Assembly: GCA_019654215.1 (NCBI GenBank)
Contig: BPDI01000004.1
Location: 49,291 to 113,290, forward strand
Length of the DNA: 64,000 bases
Origin: Gammaproteobacteria bacterium
Lineage (GTDB): Bacteria; Pseudomonadota; Gammaproteobacteria; Pseudomonadales; Pseudohongiellaceae
Reading direction: 5' to 3'
Shown: in pieces, positions 40,069 through 50,088 of the stretch
Layout: each line of letters starts with the position of its first letter
Position numbering within the stretch: position 1 is the stretch's first letter
Made by a program: the position numbers and the translations under genes
Notes under the pieces: generated by a model
What the model saw: only the letters and a program-made list of their open reading frames with translations
Database searches by the model: none
Told to the model about the DNA's origin: nothing

Positions 40069-42211
40069 GTTTGCGTAAACCGCTTTAACAACTGATTCTG
40101 AACATCCAATAATTCCTCTTCTTCGGAAATCCTTTCACTATAAACACCCTCAGAATCTAAGTCCCAGGTTTGCGTCGGGGATTCCAAGTAGATTTCCATC
40201 TCTTCTATTATGCGATTAGCGTGTTTTTTCTTTAAGATCGGGAAACAAACTTCAATTCGATTAGAAAGGTTTCTTTCCATGAGGTCTGCCGAAGAACAGT
40301 AAATTTGATGAGTAGCGTTCTGGAAAAAATAAACTCTGGAATGCTCTAAAAACCGACCGACAACTGAAACTACTCTTATGTTTTCACTAACATTGGGTAT
40401 GCCGGGTTTTAGGCAGCAAGTTCCGCGAACAATTAAGTCGATCTGAACCCCTGCCTGAGAGGCCTCATAGAATTCTTTAATGATTCCGTATCAGTTAGGG
40501 CATTCATTTTAGCAATGATTCGAGCTGGTTCGCCCTCGTAAGCTGCAGCCTTTTCTTGTTCAATTAGCTTGACTATGTTTTTACGTAAGTTAAACGGCGC
40601 ATGAATGAGCAGTTTGGGATGAATTTTCTTACCCATTCCAGTTATTTGCTGAAAAACTTTGTGCACATCGGTGCACAGAACTTCATCCGCAGTCATCAAG
40701 CTGTAGTCAGTGTAAAGCAGTGAAGTTTTGCGATGATAATTACCGGTGCCAAGATGCGCATAGCGAGTTAGCTTATTTCCTTCTCTACGCACAAATAGCA
40801 ACATTTTCGCATGAGTTTTGTAGCCCATGACTCCATAGACAACTACCGCACCAGCTTCCTGGAGAATGCTGGCAAAATTTATGTTCTCTTCTTCATCAAA
40901 TCGCGCTCTTAATTCAATGACTACCGTTACTTCTTTACCATTGCGTGCAGCTTCGATCAGTGCTTCGACCAATTCAGAAGATTCATTGGTTCGATAGAGG
41001 GTTTGTTTGATGGATAGCACTGATGGGTCTTTGGCTGCCTGACGAAGCCAATCAATAATCGGTGTAAAGGACTCATAAGGGTGAAGCAGTAGCTGGTCTT
41101 CCTTATGTATTGCTGCAAAAATATCACTATTTTCTTCCAGTGCTTTTGGGATCTCGGTAGAAAATTTGGGAAACCGTAATTCGGGTCGGTCAACCATATC
41201 CATCACCGCCATAATCCGTTGTATGTTCACCGGCCCATCGAGTCTGAACAATTCTTCTTCAGTCAGATTGAAGCGTTCCAAAAGAAAATTTGTTAATTCT
41301 TCAGGGCATTCCTTGCCGACTTCCAGTTTTGTCGCAGCACCAAAACGACGACTGTGGAGTTCACCTTGTAAAGCGCTAGCGACGTCTTCAATTTCAACAT
41401 TGGACATTTCTAGGTCTGAATTTCTTGTTACTCGAAACTGATGACATTCATTGACAGACATGCCGGGAAAAAATTCTTCGACATAATTGTGAATAATTGA
41501 CGATAAGAAGATAAAGTTATCTCCTTCGGGAATTATGTCATTTGGCACTTTTATTAATCTCGGTAGCGAGCGAGGCGCGGGTACGATTGCTAGCCCGCTG
41601 TCTCTGCCAAACGCATCTTTGCCTTCGAGAGACAAAATAAAATTCAAACTTTTATTAACCAATCTTGGGAATGGGTGTGCAGGATCTAATCCTAGAGGGC
41701 TTACCACTGGAACTACTTCTTCGAAAAAGTATTTTTTAGCCCAGGCTGCCAAATCCTTGCTCCATTTTGAGCGATGAATGAAATGGATGTCTTCATCGGC
41801 AAGGGAGGGCAGTAATTCTTCATTTAAGATTCGATATTGCTCATCTAGAGCTTCCCGCACCTGTTCATGAATTTCTTTCAGGGTTTGTTCTGGGTATTTT
41901 CCATCGGCACCCTGACCTTGACGTCCAAATTCCAGTTGTTTCTTAAGACCGGAAACTCGAATTTCGTAGAACTCGTCCAGATTGGAGGTAAATATAAGAA
42001 GGAAGGTAAGACGTTCGAGTAATGGATGATTATTATTTTTGGCCTGCTCGAGAACCCGAAAATTGAATTTCAAATAACTGAGTTCGCGATTCTCATAATA
42101 AGCACTGCTATTGAGATCCAAATCCTCTAAACGCCGATAGTCCTCAGTAGAATCGGTAACTGAATTGTCGACGACCACTCTGAGGGGGTTGTTGTCAATC
42201 GGTTGTGTCAT
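40065..42211 (-). CDS. ppk: Polyphosphate kinase 1 (one frameshift)
   Basis: Reversibly polymerises the gamma-phosphate of ATP into polyphosphate. About 715 residues when joined. N-terminal domain: AYYENRELSYLKFNFRVLEQ (classic PPK start of the fold), NLDEFYEIRVSGL. Catalytic domain: LRARFDEEENINFASILQEA, YAHLGTGNYHRKTSLLYTDY with the phosphorylated His, then a break near 40475 (restored text IIKEFYEASQAGVQIDLIVRG), and VGRFLEHSRVYFF with the second essential His, ending with the C-terminal helix. Overlaps ppx tail to tail. Confidence 0.93.
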
Positions 42212-42410
42212 AAATGGTGAGACTTAACCTTGGGTAGCTCAAAGCTAGAGATTTTGTTGGCCAGGGCCGGCGATTCTAACACATCGTCTCACGTTAACTC
42301 TATGTGACGAGAGGGGCTTGATCTAAATCAGTCGATCAAATAAATTGTTACAATTAGGTCTTATATTTGCCCCAAGTTTTTGTGCTCTTCGTAGCATTTG
42401 GAGGCTATAG

Positions 42411-42509
42411 ATGCGGTCTAATTTTTTTTGCAAATTCATTGCTCTAATCGTTACGGCATACCTATCTTTTAATAACGGTGGTGCTGAAGTAGATTCGGCG
42501 ACTTTTTGA
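42411..42509 (+). CDS. Possible 32-residue exported peptide or remnant of a larger gene
   Basis: ATG with a good GGAGG ribosome site 7 bases upstream opens a signal-peptide-like product (RSNFFCKFIALIVTAYLSF, then NNGGAEVDSATF) followed by a stop. It lies 74 bases before the phosphate transporter gene. It may be the start of a deleted exported protein such as a porin, or a small leader gene. Weak evidence: ribosome site plus hydrophobic N-terminus only. Confidence 0.35.
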   Translation: MRSNFFCKFIALIVTAYLSFNNGGAEVDSATF

Positions 42510-42582
42510 GAGAAGGTTTAAATCATTTGTGGCCATTGATTCCCAGTAACATTAATAACGTTAACTTTCGAGAATACTTCAA

Positions 42583-43857
42583 ATGTCAGAAATAATTTCG
42601 CAATACGGAACGATCTTATTAGCTTTGGCCTGTGTATTTGGTTTCTTTATGGCCTACGGTGTCGGTGCCAATGATGTCGCAAACGCTATGGGCACTTCAG
42701 TAGGTGCGCGTGCTATTACTATCAAACAAGCAATAGTCATTGCGATGGTGTTCGAATTTGCCGGTGCCTACCTAGCAGGTGGAGAGGTCACCTCTACAAT
42801 ACGCAGTGGCATCATCAACGCAGATACTGCAGGATTTGATACCAATCCTGAGCTCCTGGTATATGGCATGTTGGCTTCATTGCTCGCTGCCGGCACCTGG
42901 CTACTTCTAGCTTCTTGGAAAGGTTGGCCTGTTTCCACTACACATTCCATTATAGGTGCGATCATTGGTTTTGCTGTCGTTGGTATCTCAGCGGATTCGG
43001 TGGAGTGGGGGCAGGTTAGTTCCATTGTCGCTAGTTGGGTTATTTCACCCGTTGTCTCTGGAAGTATTGCGTTCATTCTTTTTCTTAGTGTGCAGTACTT
43101 AGTACTGGATACAGAAGATCCTTTCGCAAATGCCAAGAAATATATTCCTGGTTATATCTTCCTAGTTGGTTTTACCATTGCGATGGTCACCCTGGTAAAG
43201 GGTCTCAGACATGTGGGTCTCGATTTGAGTTTCGGAGAGTCCGTGTTCTATTCAATCCTAGCAGGATTCGTAACTATGGCGATCGGGTATTACCTGGTTA
43301 GCAAAATCGAAGAAGACCCCCATGAAGACCCAAACAACCGATTCGCCAGCCTTGAACGTTTATTCGGAGTGCTGATGATTTTCACTGCCTGTTCCATGGC
43401 ATTTGCCCATGGTTCCAATGATGTGGCAAACGCTATCGGCCCGCTCGCCGCGATAAACGGAGTGGTTCAAAGCGGAGGTGTTTTCGATACTCAATCAGCC
43501 TTGCCGGTTTGGATCCTATTGCTTGGTGCCGGGGGTATCGTAATAGGACTTGCTACGCTTGGTTACCGTGTCATAGTAACGATTGGGCGCAATATTACTG
43601 AGCTGACCCCCAGTAGAGGCTTTGCTGCGGAATTAGCTGCTGCCACTACCGTGGTCATCGCGTCAGGAACGGGAATACCTGTCTCTACCACCCATACATT
43701 GGTGGGTGCCGTATTGGGTGTGGGGATTGCTCGAGGGATCGGCGCGTTGAATCTGCGCGTTGTTGGTAAGATTTTTTTATCTTGGATCGTAACACTACCA
43801 GTTGGCGCCGCTCTTTCTATAGTGTTTTTCTTTCTACTACGCTTCATATTCGGATAA
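42583..43857 (+). CDS. PiT-family inorganic phosphate transporter
   Basis: Low-affinity symporter of phosphate with H+ or Na+. 424 residues, ten or more helices, with the duplicated signature of the PHO4 family: GANDVANAMGTSVGARAITI near residue 28 and HGSNDVANAIGPLAAI near 280, plus GWPVSTTHSIIGAIIG and GIPVSTTHTLVGAVLGVG. No large cytoplasmic loop. It is followed by its usual DUF47 partner. Together with ppk and ppx this is a phosphate storage and uptake region. Confidence 0.93.
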   Translation: MSEIISQYGTILLALACVFGFFMAYGVGANDVANAMGTSVGARAITIKQAIVIAMVFEFAGAYLAGGEVTSTIRSGIINADTAGFDTNPELLVYGMLASLLAAGTWLLLASWKGWPVSTTHSIIGAIIGFAVVGISADSVEWGQVSSIVASWVISPVVSGSIAFILFLSVQYLVLDTEDPFANAKKYIPGYIFLVGFTIAMVTLVKGLRHVGLDLSFGESVFYSILAGFVTMAIGYYLVSKIEEDPHEDPNNRFASLERLFGVLMIFTACSMAFAHGSNDVANAIGPLAAINGVVQSGGVFDTQSALPVWILLLGAGGIVIGLATLGYRVIVTIGRNITELTPSRGFAAELAAATTVVIASGTGIPVSTTHTLVGAVLGVGIARGIGALNLRVVGKIFLSWIVTLPVGAALSIVFFFLLRFIFG

Positions 43858-43929
43858 TCTAAAAAATTTATGATTGGAATTCAGAATGATTAAAGAATTT
43901 GCCAAGTTCAAACAAAAAGTGAGCCAAAA

Positions 43930-44604
43930 ATGTCTAGTGTAATAATTGATTTATTGGGGAAATCCCCGGTCAAGCCTATACAGGAGCATATTGGTAAGAC
44001 ATATCAATGTAGCCAATTATTGGAGGAGTTTCTGATTGCTGCCAATGGCAATAATTGGCAGCAGGCAGCTAAACTACAGGCTCAAATTGTAGAAGCGGAA
44101 AACCAGGCTGATGAAATAAAGCATGCCATTCGCGCTAATCTGCCTAAATCCGTGTGGATGCCTTTTGCTCGATCTGATGTGATTGAACTGCTGACCGTTC
44201 AAGACCGAATGGCCAACAAGGCCAAGGATATTGCCGGGTTAATGTTGGGACGAAAGATGGTTTTTCCACAATCCATGGCTGCTTCGGCTCAGCAAATGCT
44301 GAAATTGAGTATAAAAGCCGCAGAAAAAGCCAAGGATGCAATCAGTGAATTGGACGAGTTACTGGAAAGCGGTTTCTCTGGCAAGGAAATTGATTTACTT
44401 CAGGGGCTGCTGAATGAACTGGATAAGATTGAGAGGGACAGCGATAAAGCACAAGTCGTTATCCGGGCGGATCTATTGGCTCTGGAGAATGATTTACCTG
44501 CTGTTGAAGTAATGTTCCTATATAGAATCATTGACCTTATCGGCGATATTGCAGATGTGTCCCAACAAATAGGAAATCGGCTTTTGCTGCTTTCATCCAA
44601 ATAA
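43930..44604 (+). CDS. DUF47 (TIGR00153-type) PhoU-like phosphate transport regulator
   Basis: 224 residues, almost all helical, PhoU-like fold that binds metal and is thought to control the adjacent PiT transporter. Recognised from LGKSPVKPIQEHIGKTYQCS, EAENQADEIKHAIRANLPKS, RSDVIELLTVQDRMANKAKD and the C-terminal EVMFLYRIIDLIGDIADVSQ. Acidic metal-site residues of the ExxxD type are present in both halves. It starts 72 bases after the transporter stop. Confidence 0.92.
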   Translation: MSSVIIDLLGKSPVKPIQEHIGKTYQCSQLLEEFLIAANGNNWQQAAKLQAQIVEAENQADEIKHAIRANLPKSVWMPFARSDVIELLTVQDRMANKAKDIAGLMLGRKMVFPQSMAASAQQMLKLSIKAAEKAKDAISELDELLESGFSGKEIDLLQGLLNELDKIERDSDKAQVVIRADLLALENDLPAVEVMFLYRIIDLIGDIADVSQQIGNRLLLLSSK

Positions 44605-44851
44605 ACTCAAAATAGACGGATTCCGAATAAGCCTTTTTCTACCCTTCTTCAGGGCAGAGAGTGTTAATAATTTCAACCTCTTGATGACAAAATTTTTTCG
44701 TTCTGAACCTTGTTCAGTTTACTGCTGATTACTTTTATGGCACCCAGAAAAGTAACGGCTTGATCGTCGTCTCCTAACCCATTATTCTCTCAGGCCCATT
44801 GACGAGGAACACTCTAGTCTCACAAGTGCACAAATTACTGGCCAATTTAAG

Positions 44852-46057
44852 TTGGAACTAAAACCAAATAACGGCGCTTTATCTGGCAAACTCGTAATCG
44901 ATCTTTCGCGAGTGCTCGGTGGTCCCTATTGTGGTCAGATTCTTGGAGATCATGGCGCCGAAATTATCAAGATTGAACCTCCTCGTGGTGATGAAACCAG
45001 AGACTGGGGCCCTCCTTTTCACGAGGACGATTCTGCTTACTTTATCGGGGTAAATAGAAACAAGCGCTCAATGGGTCTTGATCTGACCAAGGAAGAAGGT
45101 CGAAGAGTTTTATTGCGTATGTTGGGGAAAGCAGATGTTTTATTGGAAAACTATAAGCCTGGCACCATGGAAAAATGGGGCCTTGGATATGAGGAGGTTT
45201 TAAAGGAAAAATTTCCTGCACTAATCCATTGCCGCATCAGTGGTTTCGGTGGAGATGGACCATGGGGTGGTTATCCTGGATACGATGCCATTATTCAGGC
45301 AATGGCGGGATGGTTTAGTGTTAATGGTGAAGAGGGTAGCAATCCGACCAGATTGGGTCTTGCCGCCGTGGACATGGGCACTGGTTTATATTCGACAATT
45401 GCTATCCTTCTGGCGATGGCTGAAAGAGAAAAGTCCGGCGAAGGACAATACCTGGACATGACTCTTTACGACTGCGCCGTTTCTCTAATGCATCCCCACA
45501 TTCCTAATTATAACTATTCCGGTAAGGTGCCAGGTCCCACTGGAAATGCTCATCCCAATATAAGTCCATATGACACCTTTCGAACCAAAACCATAGATAT
45601 TTTTATCGGAGCTGGCAACAATAGAGCATGGGGGAAGCTGTGTCAGGAGTTAGATCGCCCTGACATGATAGATGACCCTCGTTTTGCTACTAATTTGGAT
45701 CGAGTAAATAATCGTGATGACCTTAAAATGGAATTGGAATCCGCACTGATGAAAATCAATGGTCATGAGATTTGTGATTCCCTGGCCAAAGCCGGATTAG
45801 CTGTTGGACCGATTCATAACACGCAGCAAGTTGTTGACCATCCTCATACACATCATCGCGGCATGAGCGTAGAGCGGGATTGGTACAAGATGTGGGGCTC
45901 ACCGATAAAACTTTCAAGAACACCAGGGGGTATACGTTATCTTCCGCCTAAATTTGGGGCTGATACCCACGAAATTCTAAAAGATTTTGGCTTCGAATTG
46001 GGCGAAATTGACAGTCTTATTGATACCAAAGTGTTGCTCAATGAGCGTCAGGAATAG
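44852..46057 (+). CDS. Family III CoA-transferase (CaiB/BaiF)
   Basis: Moves CoA between carboxylates through an Asp-linked intermediate. 401 residues, normal. Family text: GKLVIDLSRVLGGPYCGQIL, GAEIIKIEPPRGDETRDWGP, ADVLLENYKPGTMEKWGLGY, and AAVDMGTGLYSTIAILLA with the catalytic Asp. No ATG in frame: the start is taken as TTG 44852, because the family begins ~10 residues before GKLVIDLS. Donor and acceptor acids cannot be told. It heads a run of acyl-CoA-related genes. Confidence 0.87.
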   Translation: MELKPNNGALSGKLVIDLSRVLGGPYCGQILGDHGAEIIKIEPPRGDETRDWGPPFHEDDSAYFIGVNRNKRSMGLDLTKEEGRRVLLRMLGKADVLLENYKPGTMEKWGLGYEEVLKEKFPALIHCRISGFGGDGPWGGYPGYDAIIQAMAGWFSVNGEEGSNPTRLGLAAVDMGTGLYSTIAILLAMAEREKSGEGQYLDMTLYDCAVSLMHPHIPNYNYSGKVPGPTGNAHPNISPYDTFRTKTIDIFIGAGNNRAWGKLCQELDRPDMIDDPRFATNLDRVNNRDDLKMELESALMKINGHEICDSLAKAGLAVGPIHNTQQVVDHPHTHHRGMSVERDWYKMWGSPIKLSRTPGGIRYLPPKFGADTHEILKDFGFELGEIDSLIDTKVLLNERQE

Positions 46058-46240
46058 GGCCGCAACACACATCCACTTACCTTAAACTTTCTTGCGCTAT
46101 TAGTAGCAGATTGATAGTTAGGTATTCAACTTAGACCTTAGGCAATTAAATAGCTTGATGGCTTAGAAATTTACTTAGATTAAAAGCAGTTGACAGGGCA
46201 GGATGAATTCAATAAATTTCGCAGCTCTCGGAATAAACGA

Positions 46241-46348
46241 ATGATTACTAAAATTATCACAGCAATATATGCACGTCGCGAGCTAGCTCAGATAGCACGC
46301 CGTCGCATTGTGCGTGCCAAATTTATATTCAGGAGATCTGTGAGTTAG
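46241..46348 (+). CDS. Possible 35-residue basic small protein
   Basis: ATG start with GGAATAAACG upstream; product is rich in Arg/Ala/Ile (ITAIYARRELAQIARRRIVR), a short amphipathic basic helix reminiscent of DUF1127-type small proteins but without a firm match. It is followed by a strong terminator 23 bases after its stop, which supports a short transcription unit. The remainder of 46058-46431 shows nothing else. Confidence 0.4.
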   Translation: MITKIITAIYARRELAQIARRRIVRAKFIFRRSVS

Positions 46349-46370
46349 CGTTTATTTGAAACGAATCGAA

Positions 46371-46408
46371 AACCTCTAAGAGTCTCCGACCTTAGAGGTT
46401 TTTTTTTG
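46371..46408 (+). terminator. Rho-independent terminator
   Basis: Perfect 10-base stem AACCTCTAAG / CTTAGAGGTT with an AGTCTCCGAC loop and a run of T. It lies immediately before the GNAT gene, so it must end a transcript starting upstream. Confidence 0.88.
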
Positions 46409-46431
46409 GGGATAGCAAAATAGGATCAATT

Positions 46432-47217
46432 ATGAACATTCAAGAAATCGAATCAGCTACTCGAATCGCCTGGCCGGCAATCGAAGAAATCGAACTTGAG
46501 GGAGGCACATTGCGTTACGCCTCTGGGGTTAGTCGTCGTTCCAACGCATTGATCCCCAAAGTGTCGGGTCGATTCTGTCCGCAACAATTAATTAGCGAAA
46601 CTGAGAGATTCTACAGTGCTAAAGGTCAGGATGCCGTAATCAAAGTGCTTATAACAGAAAAGACGAACTGCGCTTTTGGCAAACTTGATATGTTGTTAGA
46701 GGAAGTTAAATACCAGAAACAGGCACCAACAGCGGTATTAGGGTTGCAGCTAAATCAAGACCCAGGGCTTAAATTATCGAAGACTGGTTTTCATATTATA
46801 GAAAGTACAAAAGACGACTGGGTTGCTGCCTGGCAGGCAGTACGTATGTTTAATCCTGTTCGATATAACTCTCACCGCCAGTTACTAAGACGGATTTCTG
46901 GAATTGTCTACTGTTTGGTAATGCATGATGATCACTTAAATCCATGTGCTACCGGAATGGCAGTGTTGAATAAAAAAACACTGGGTATTTTTGGTATCGC
47001 GACATCAAAGAAGTATCACGGCCAAGGTCTGGCAAGTCAGATCATAAGTGAATTACTTCGCTGGGGTCGATTGAGAGGGGCGGGATTTGCCTTTTTGCAA
47101 GTTGAAGAACGCAATCTGCCGGCTCTGGCGCTTTATAAAAAGTTTGGATTCACTCAGCAGTACTCGTACTGGTATCGGGTAAAAGAAATGGCGGAAGGTA
47201 GAGTAATTGCCCCCTGA
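46432..47217 (+). CDS. GNAT family N-acetyltransferase
   Basis: 261 residues; the acetyl-CoA-binding C-terminal GNAT domain is clear: LGIFGIATSKKYHGQGLASQ contains the motif A Gln/Arg-x-x-Gly-x-Gly/Ala loop near residue 195, followed by ELLRWGRLRGAGFAFLQVEE and NLPALALYKKFGFTQQYSYW. The N-terminal ~130 residues (IEEIELEGGTLRYASG) form a second, degenerate GNAT-like half, a known two-domain arrangement. Substrate unknown. Isolated from its neighbours by a terminator upstream. Confidence 0.87.
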   Translation: MNIQEIESATRIAWPAIEEIELEGGTLRYASGVSRRSNALIPKVSGRFCPQQLISETERFYSAKGQDAVIKVLITEKTNCAFGKLDMLLEEVKYQKQAPTAVLGLQLNQDPGLKLSKTGFHIIESTKDDWVAAWQAVRMFNPVRYNSHRQLLRRISGIVYCLVMHDDHLNPCATGMAVLNKKTLGIFGIATSKKYHGQGLASQIISELLRWGRLRGAGFAFLQVEERNLPALALYKKFGFTQQYSYWYRVKEMAEGRVIAP

Positions 47218-47300
47218 TCTCTGTATTCTTTAATCTGTCCGCAGTGGAATTTTTAAGTTAGACTGCTGCGCCAGTTTTTATGGAAAGAATGGAAGAAAAT

Positions 47301-48318
47301 ATGAAAAACCAGCGCATGTTGTTTGCAAAGCGTCCTTTTGGTGAGCCCGAAGATGAATGTTTTCAGCTCGATGAAGCTGACATTCCTGAACTCGAAGATA
47401 ATCAAATATTGGTAAAAGTTTGTTGGTTGTCACTTGACCCTTATATGCGAGGAAGAATGAACGACGTTAAATCCTATGTCGCTCCTATGCAGATAGGTGA
47501 TGTCATGACCGGCGAATCTACCGGAATTGTTGTGAAATCTACTTCGGAAAAATTCACAGTTGGCGATCATGTCGCTGTGCACAAAGGCTGGCAATCTTAC
47601 ATTGTCTGTAACGATGATGAAGAACGACTTATGAAGGTAAATTTGGACAATGGCTCATTATCTGCTCATCTCGGAGTAGTGGGTATGCCAGGTCGAACGG
47701 CTTATTTTGGATTAACCGAAGTCGGCAAGCCACTAGTTGGAGAGACCTTGGTGGTTGCTGCAGCATCTGGTGCCGTTGGGTCTGCAGTTGGTCAGATTGC
47801 GAAGATTTTGGGACTGAGAGCAGTAGGAATTGCTGGTGGTCCAGAGAAATGTCAGTACGTAAAAAATGATCTCGGGTTCGATGCCTGTATCGATTATAAG
47901 GCAGAGAATTTCGAAGAAGAGTTAATGCTGCTTGTCCTGGTGGGGTAGACATTTATTTCGAAAATGTTGGTGGTGCAGTAAAAAAAGGGCTGTAGTCAAA
48001 TTATTGAACTCAGGCGCGCGGGTGCCGATCTGTGGTTATGTTTCTAATTACAATGATGAGGAATCACCAAGTCTGAATCCCCTTTTGACATTCTCAAACA
48101 ACTAAATGAAGTGCCAGACATCGTTTCTTTGTGGTGTTTGAATGGGTCGATCGATATGAGCAAGCAACAGAACAATTAGGCCAGTGGATTAAGGAAGGCA
48201 AACTCAAGCATAAGGAATGCATTGGCGAGGGATTGGAGAATGCCCTGATTCTTTTCGTGGCATGCTCAAAGGTAAAAATTTTGGCAAGCAATTAATAAAG
48301 ATTGCGGATGAAGAGTAA
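47301..48318 (+). CDS. NADP-dependent medium-chain reductase, 2-alkenal/prostaglandin reductase type (one or two frameshifts)
   Basis: Zinc-independent MDR enzyme that reduces enones or enals. ATG 47301 is preferred over 47280 because GGAAG lies 8 bases before it and MKNQRMLFAKRPFGEP matches family starts. Motifs: VCWLSLDPYMRGRM, GVVGMPGRTAYFGLTEVGKP and the Rossmann AAASGAVGSAVGQIAKILG. Frame breaks near 47928 (restored CPGGVDIYFENVGG) and again near 48075; the end DSFRGMLKGKNFGKQLIKI is typical. About 335 residues. Its stop overlaps the next start as TAATG. Confidence 0.87.
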
Positions 48319-49153
48319 TGGGAAAGGCTGACCCTGAAAACTACCAGGTTGCATCATTATTTTCTCTTAAAGGAAAATCTGCTTAGTTACCGGGGGATCG
48401 AGTGGTCTTGGCTTAATGATGGCCAAGGGATTATTACAAAATGGTGTGCATGTAGTTATTGTCTCTCGACGTAGAGAGAAATGTGATGAGGCGTTAGTGG
48501 AGCTGTCGCCTCACGGAGAAGTGACTGCATTTTCTGCCGACATAACCAAAGCTGATGATCGGGAGAAGCTTTTGAATTTTCTCGGGGATGAAATTGGAAG
48601 TTTATCAATTCTGATTAATAATGCTGGCGCGAATTGGGGGGCCAAATTGGAAGAATTCCCCGATGAAGGATTCGAGAAAATAGTTAACATAAATCTGAAC
48701 GCCGTCTTCTCATTAAGCCGCGATTCAATTCCTTTGTTAGAAAAAGCAGCAACACAAACTGATCCTGCGCGAATAATCAATATCGGTTCCATGGATGGAA
48801 TTCATGTCCCCATTGTGTCGAGAACAGGAACCTTCGCTTACGTAGCTAGCAAGGCTGGTTTACATCATCTTACTAAGGCGCTTGCAGTTGAATTAGGGCC
48901 TAAGCATATAACTGTAAATGCAGTTGCGCCTGGGTTTTTTAAATCGCGCATGACTGACTATGTTTTTGAACACTATTTAACAGACATCGAAGAAGAATGT
49001 CCCCTGGACCGCGTAGGTGAGCCAGAAGAAATTGTCGGGATCGTCGCCTACTTGGCATCACGCGCTGGCGCCTATACCAATGGTGCGATAATTCCGGTCG
49101 ACGGCGGTACCAGCATTTCTAAAGGCAAACGATCTTGGATGGATTCAGACTGA
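48318..49153 (+). CDS. Short-chain dehydrogenase/reductase (one frameshift)
   Basis: Classical NAD(P)-dependent SDR of about 275 residues. The ATG at 48318 overlaps the previous stop. After FSLKG the frame breaks near 48385 and the Rossmann motif continues as ICLVTGGSSGLGLMMAKGLL. Catalytic residues: ILINNAGANWG, INIGSMDG (Ser), TFAYVASKAGLHHLTKAL (Tyr-x-x-x-Lys). The C-terminal NGAIIPVDGGTSISKG is family-typical. Likely translationally coupled to the MDR reductase. Confidence 0.88.
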
Positions 49154-49295
49154 GAATTAGAGTCCACCCCGATACTTGTTCTTACCTCTAGCCCCTGCTA
49201 GTTTAGCGCTCCGTTTCGATAAATTCGGATCCACGAGATTTTCCAAAAAGGTGATCTCACATATATAAAGAAGGAAGACTCAAGTTGGAGCGAGC

Positions 49296-50060
49296 ATGAG
49301 TTTATTCAACCTCGAAGGTAAAGTTGCTTTGATTACTGGTTCAACGAAAGGGATCGGTAAGGCTATAGCGCAACGTATGGCAGAGCAGGGAGCGAAGGTC
49401 GTTGTTTCCAGTCGTAATCAGGAATTGTGCGACGAAGTAGCAGGGGAAATTAATGATAGTGGTGGCACAGCAATCTCGGTTGCCTGCAACATAAATTACA
49501 AAGAACAACTAGAAAATCTTGTTGCGCAAACCCAACAAAAACTTGGCAATATCGACATTTTGGTTTGTAACGCAGCAATCAATCCTTATTTTGGTCCCTC
49601 TCAGGACATTCCGGATCCAGCTTTCGACAAAGTTATGCATGCCAATATTGGTAGCGTCCATCGCTTATGCCAATTAGTTATTCCTTCCATGGCAGAAAAT
49701 GGTGGGGGAGCGGTAATAATTATTTCTTCCATTGGCGGCCTTAAAGGAAGCGATGCCCTCGGGGCCTATGCCATTTCTAAAGCAGCGGATATGCAGATTG
49801 CCAGAAACCTTGCCGTGGAATGGGGCCCAAAAAACATCAGAGTCAATTGCATTGCTCCTGGATTGGTGCGTACCGATTTCGCTCGTGCTTTATGGGAAAA
49901 TCCGGATATCTATGAGGCAACTATTTCAAAATACCCATTAAGAAGAATTGGAGAGCCAGATGAAATTGCGGGTGCAGCAATATTACTGGCGTCTGATGCA
50001 GGAAGTTTTACCACAGGTCAAACTATTGTCATTGATGGCGGTGGCACAATCGCTGGATAG
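49296..50060 (+). CDS. Short-chain dehydrogenase/reductase, FabG-like
   Basis: Intact 254-residue SDR: VALITGSTKGIGKAIAQRMA (cofactor Gly motif at 12-19), ILVCNAAINPYFG, VIIISSIGGLKGS (Ser), GAYAISKAADMQIARNLAVE (Tyr-x-x-x-Lys) and GQTIVIDGGGTIAG. Resembles enzymes acting on 3-hydroxyacyl or steroid-like substrates but specificity is not readable. It is 28 bases before the acyl-CoA dehydrogenase gene, so the two are probably cotranscribed. Confidence 0.92.
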   Translation: MSLFNLEGKVALITGSTKGIGKAIAQRMAEQGAKVVVSSRNQELCDEVAGEINDSGGTAISVACNINYKEQLENLVAQTQQKLGNIDILVCNAAINPYFGPSQDIPDPAFDKVMHANIGSVHRLCQLVIPSMAENGGGAVIIISSIGGLKGSDALGAYAISKAADMQIARNLAVEWGPKNIRVNCIAPGLVRTDFARALWENPDIYEATISKYPLRRIGEPDEIAGAAILLASDAGSFTTGQTIVIDGGGTIAG

Positions 50061-50088
50061 AAAAACATAGCAGATAGAGGTTATAAGC

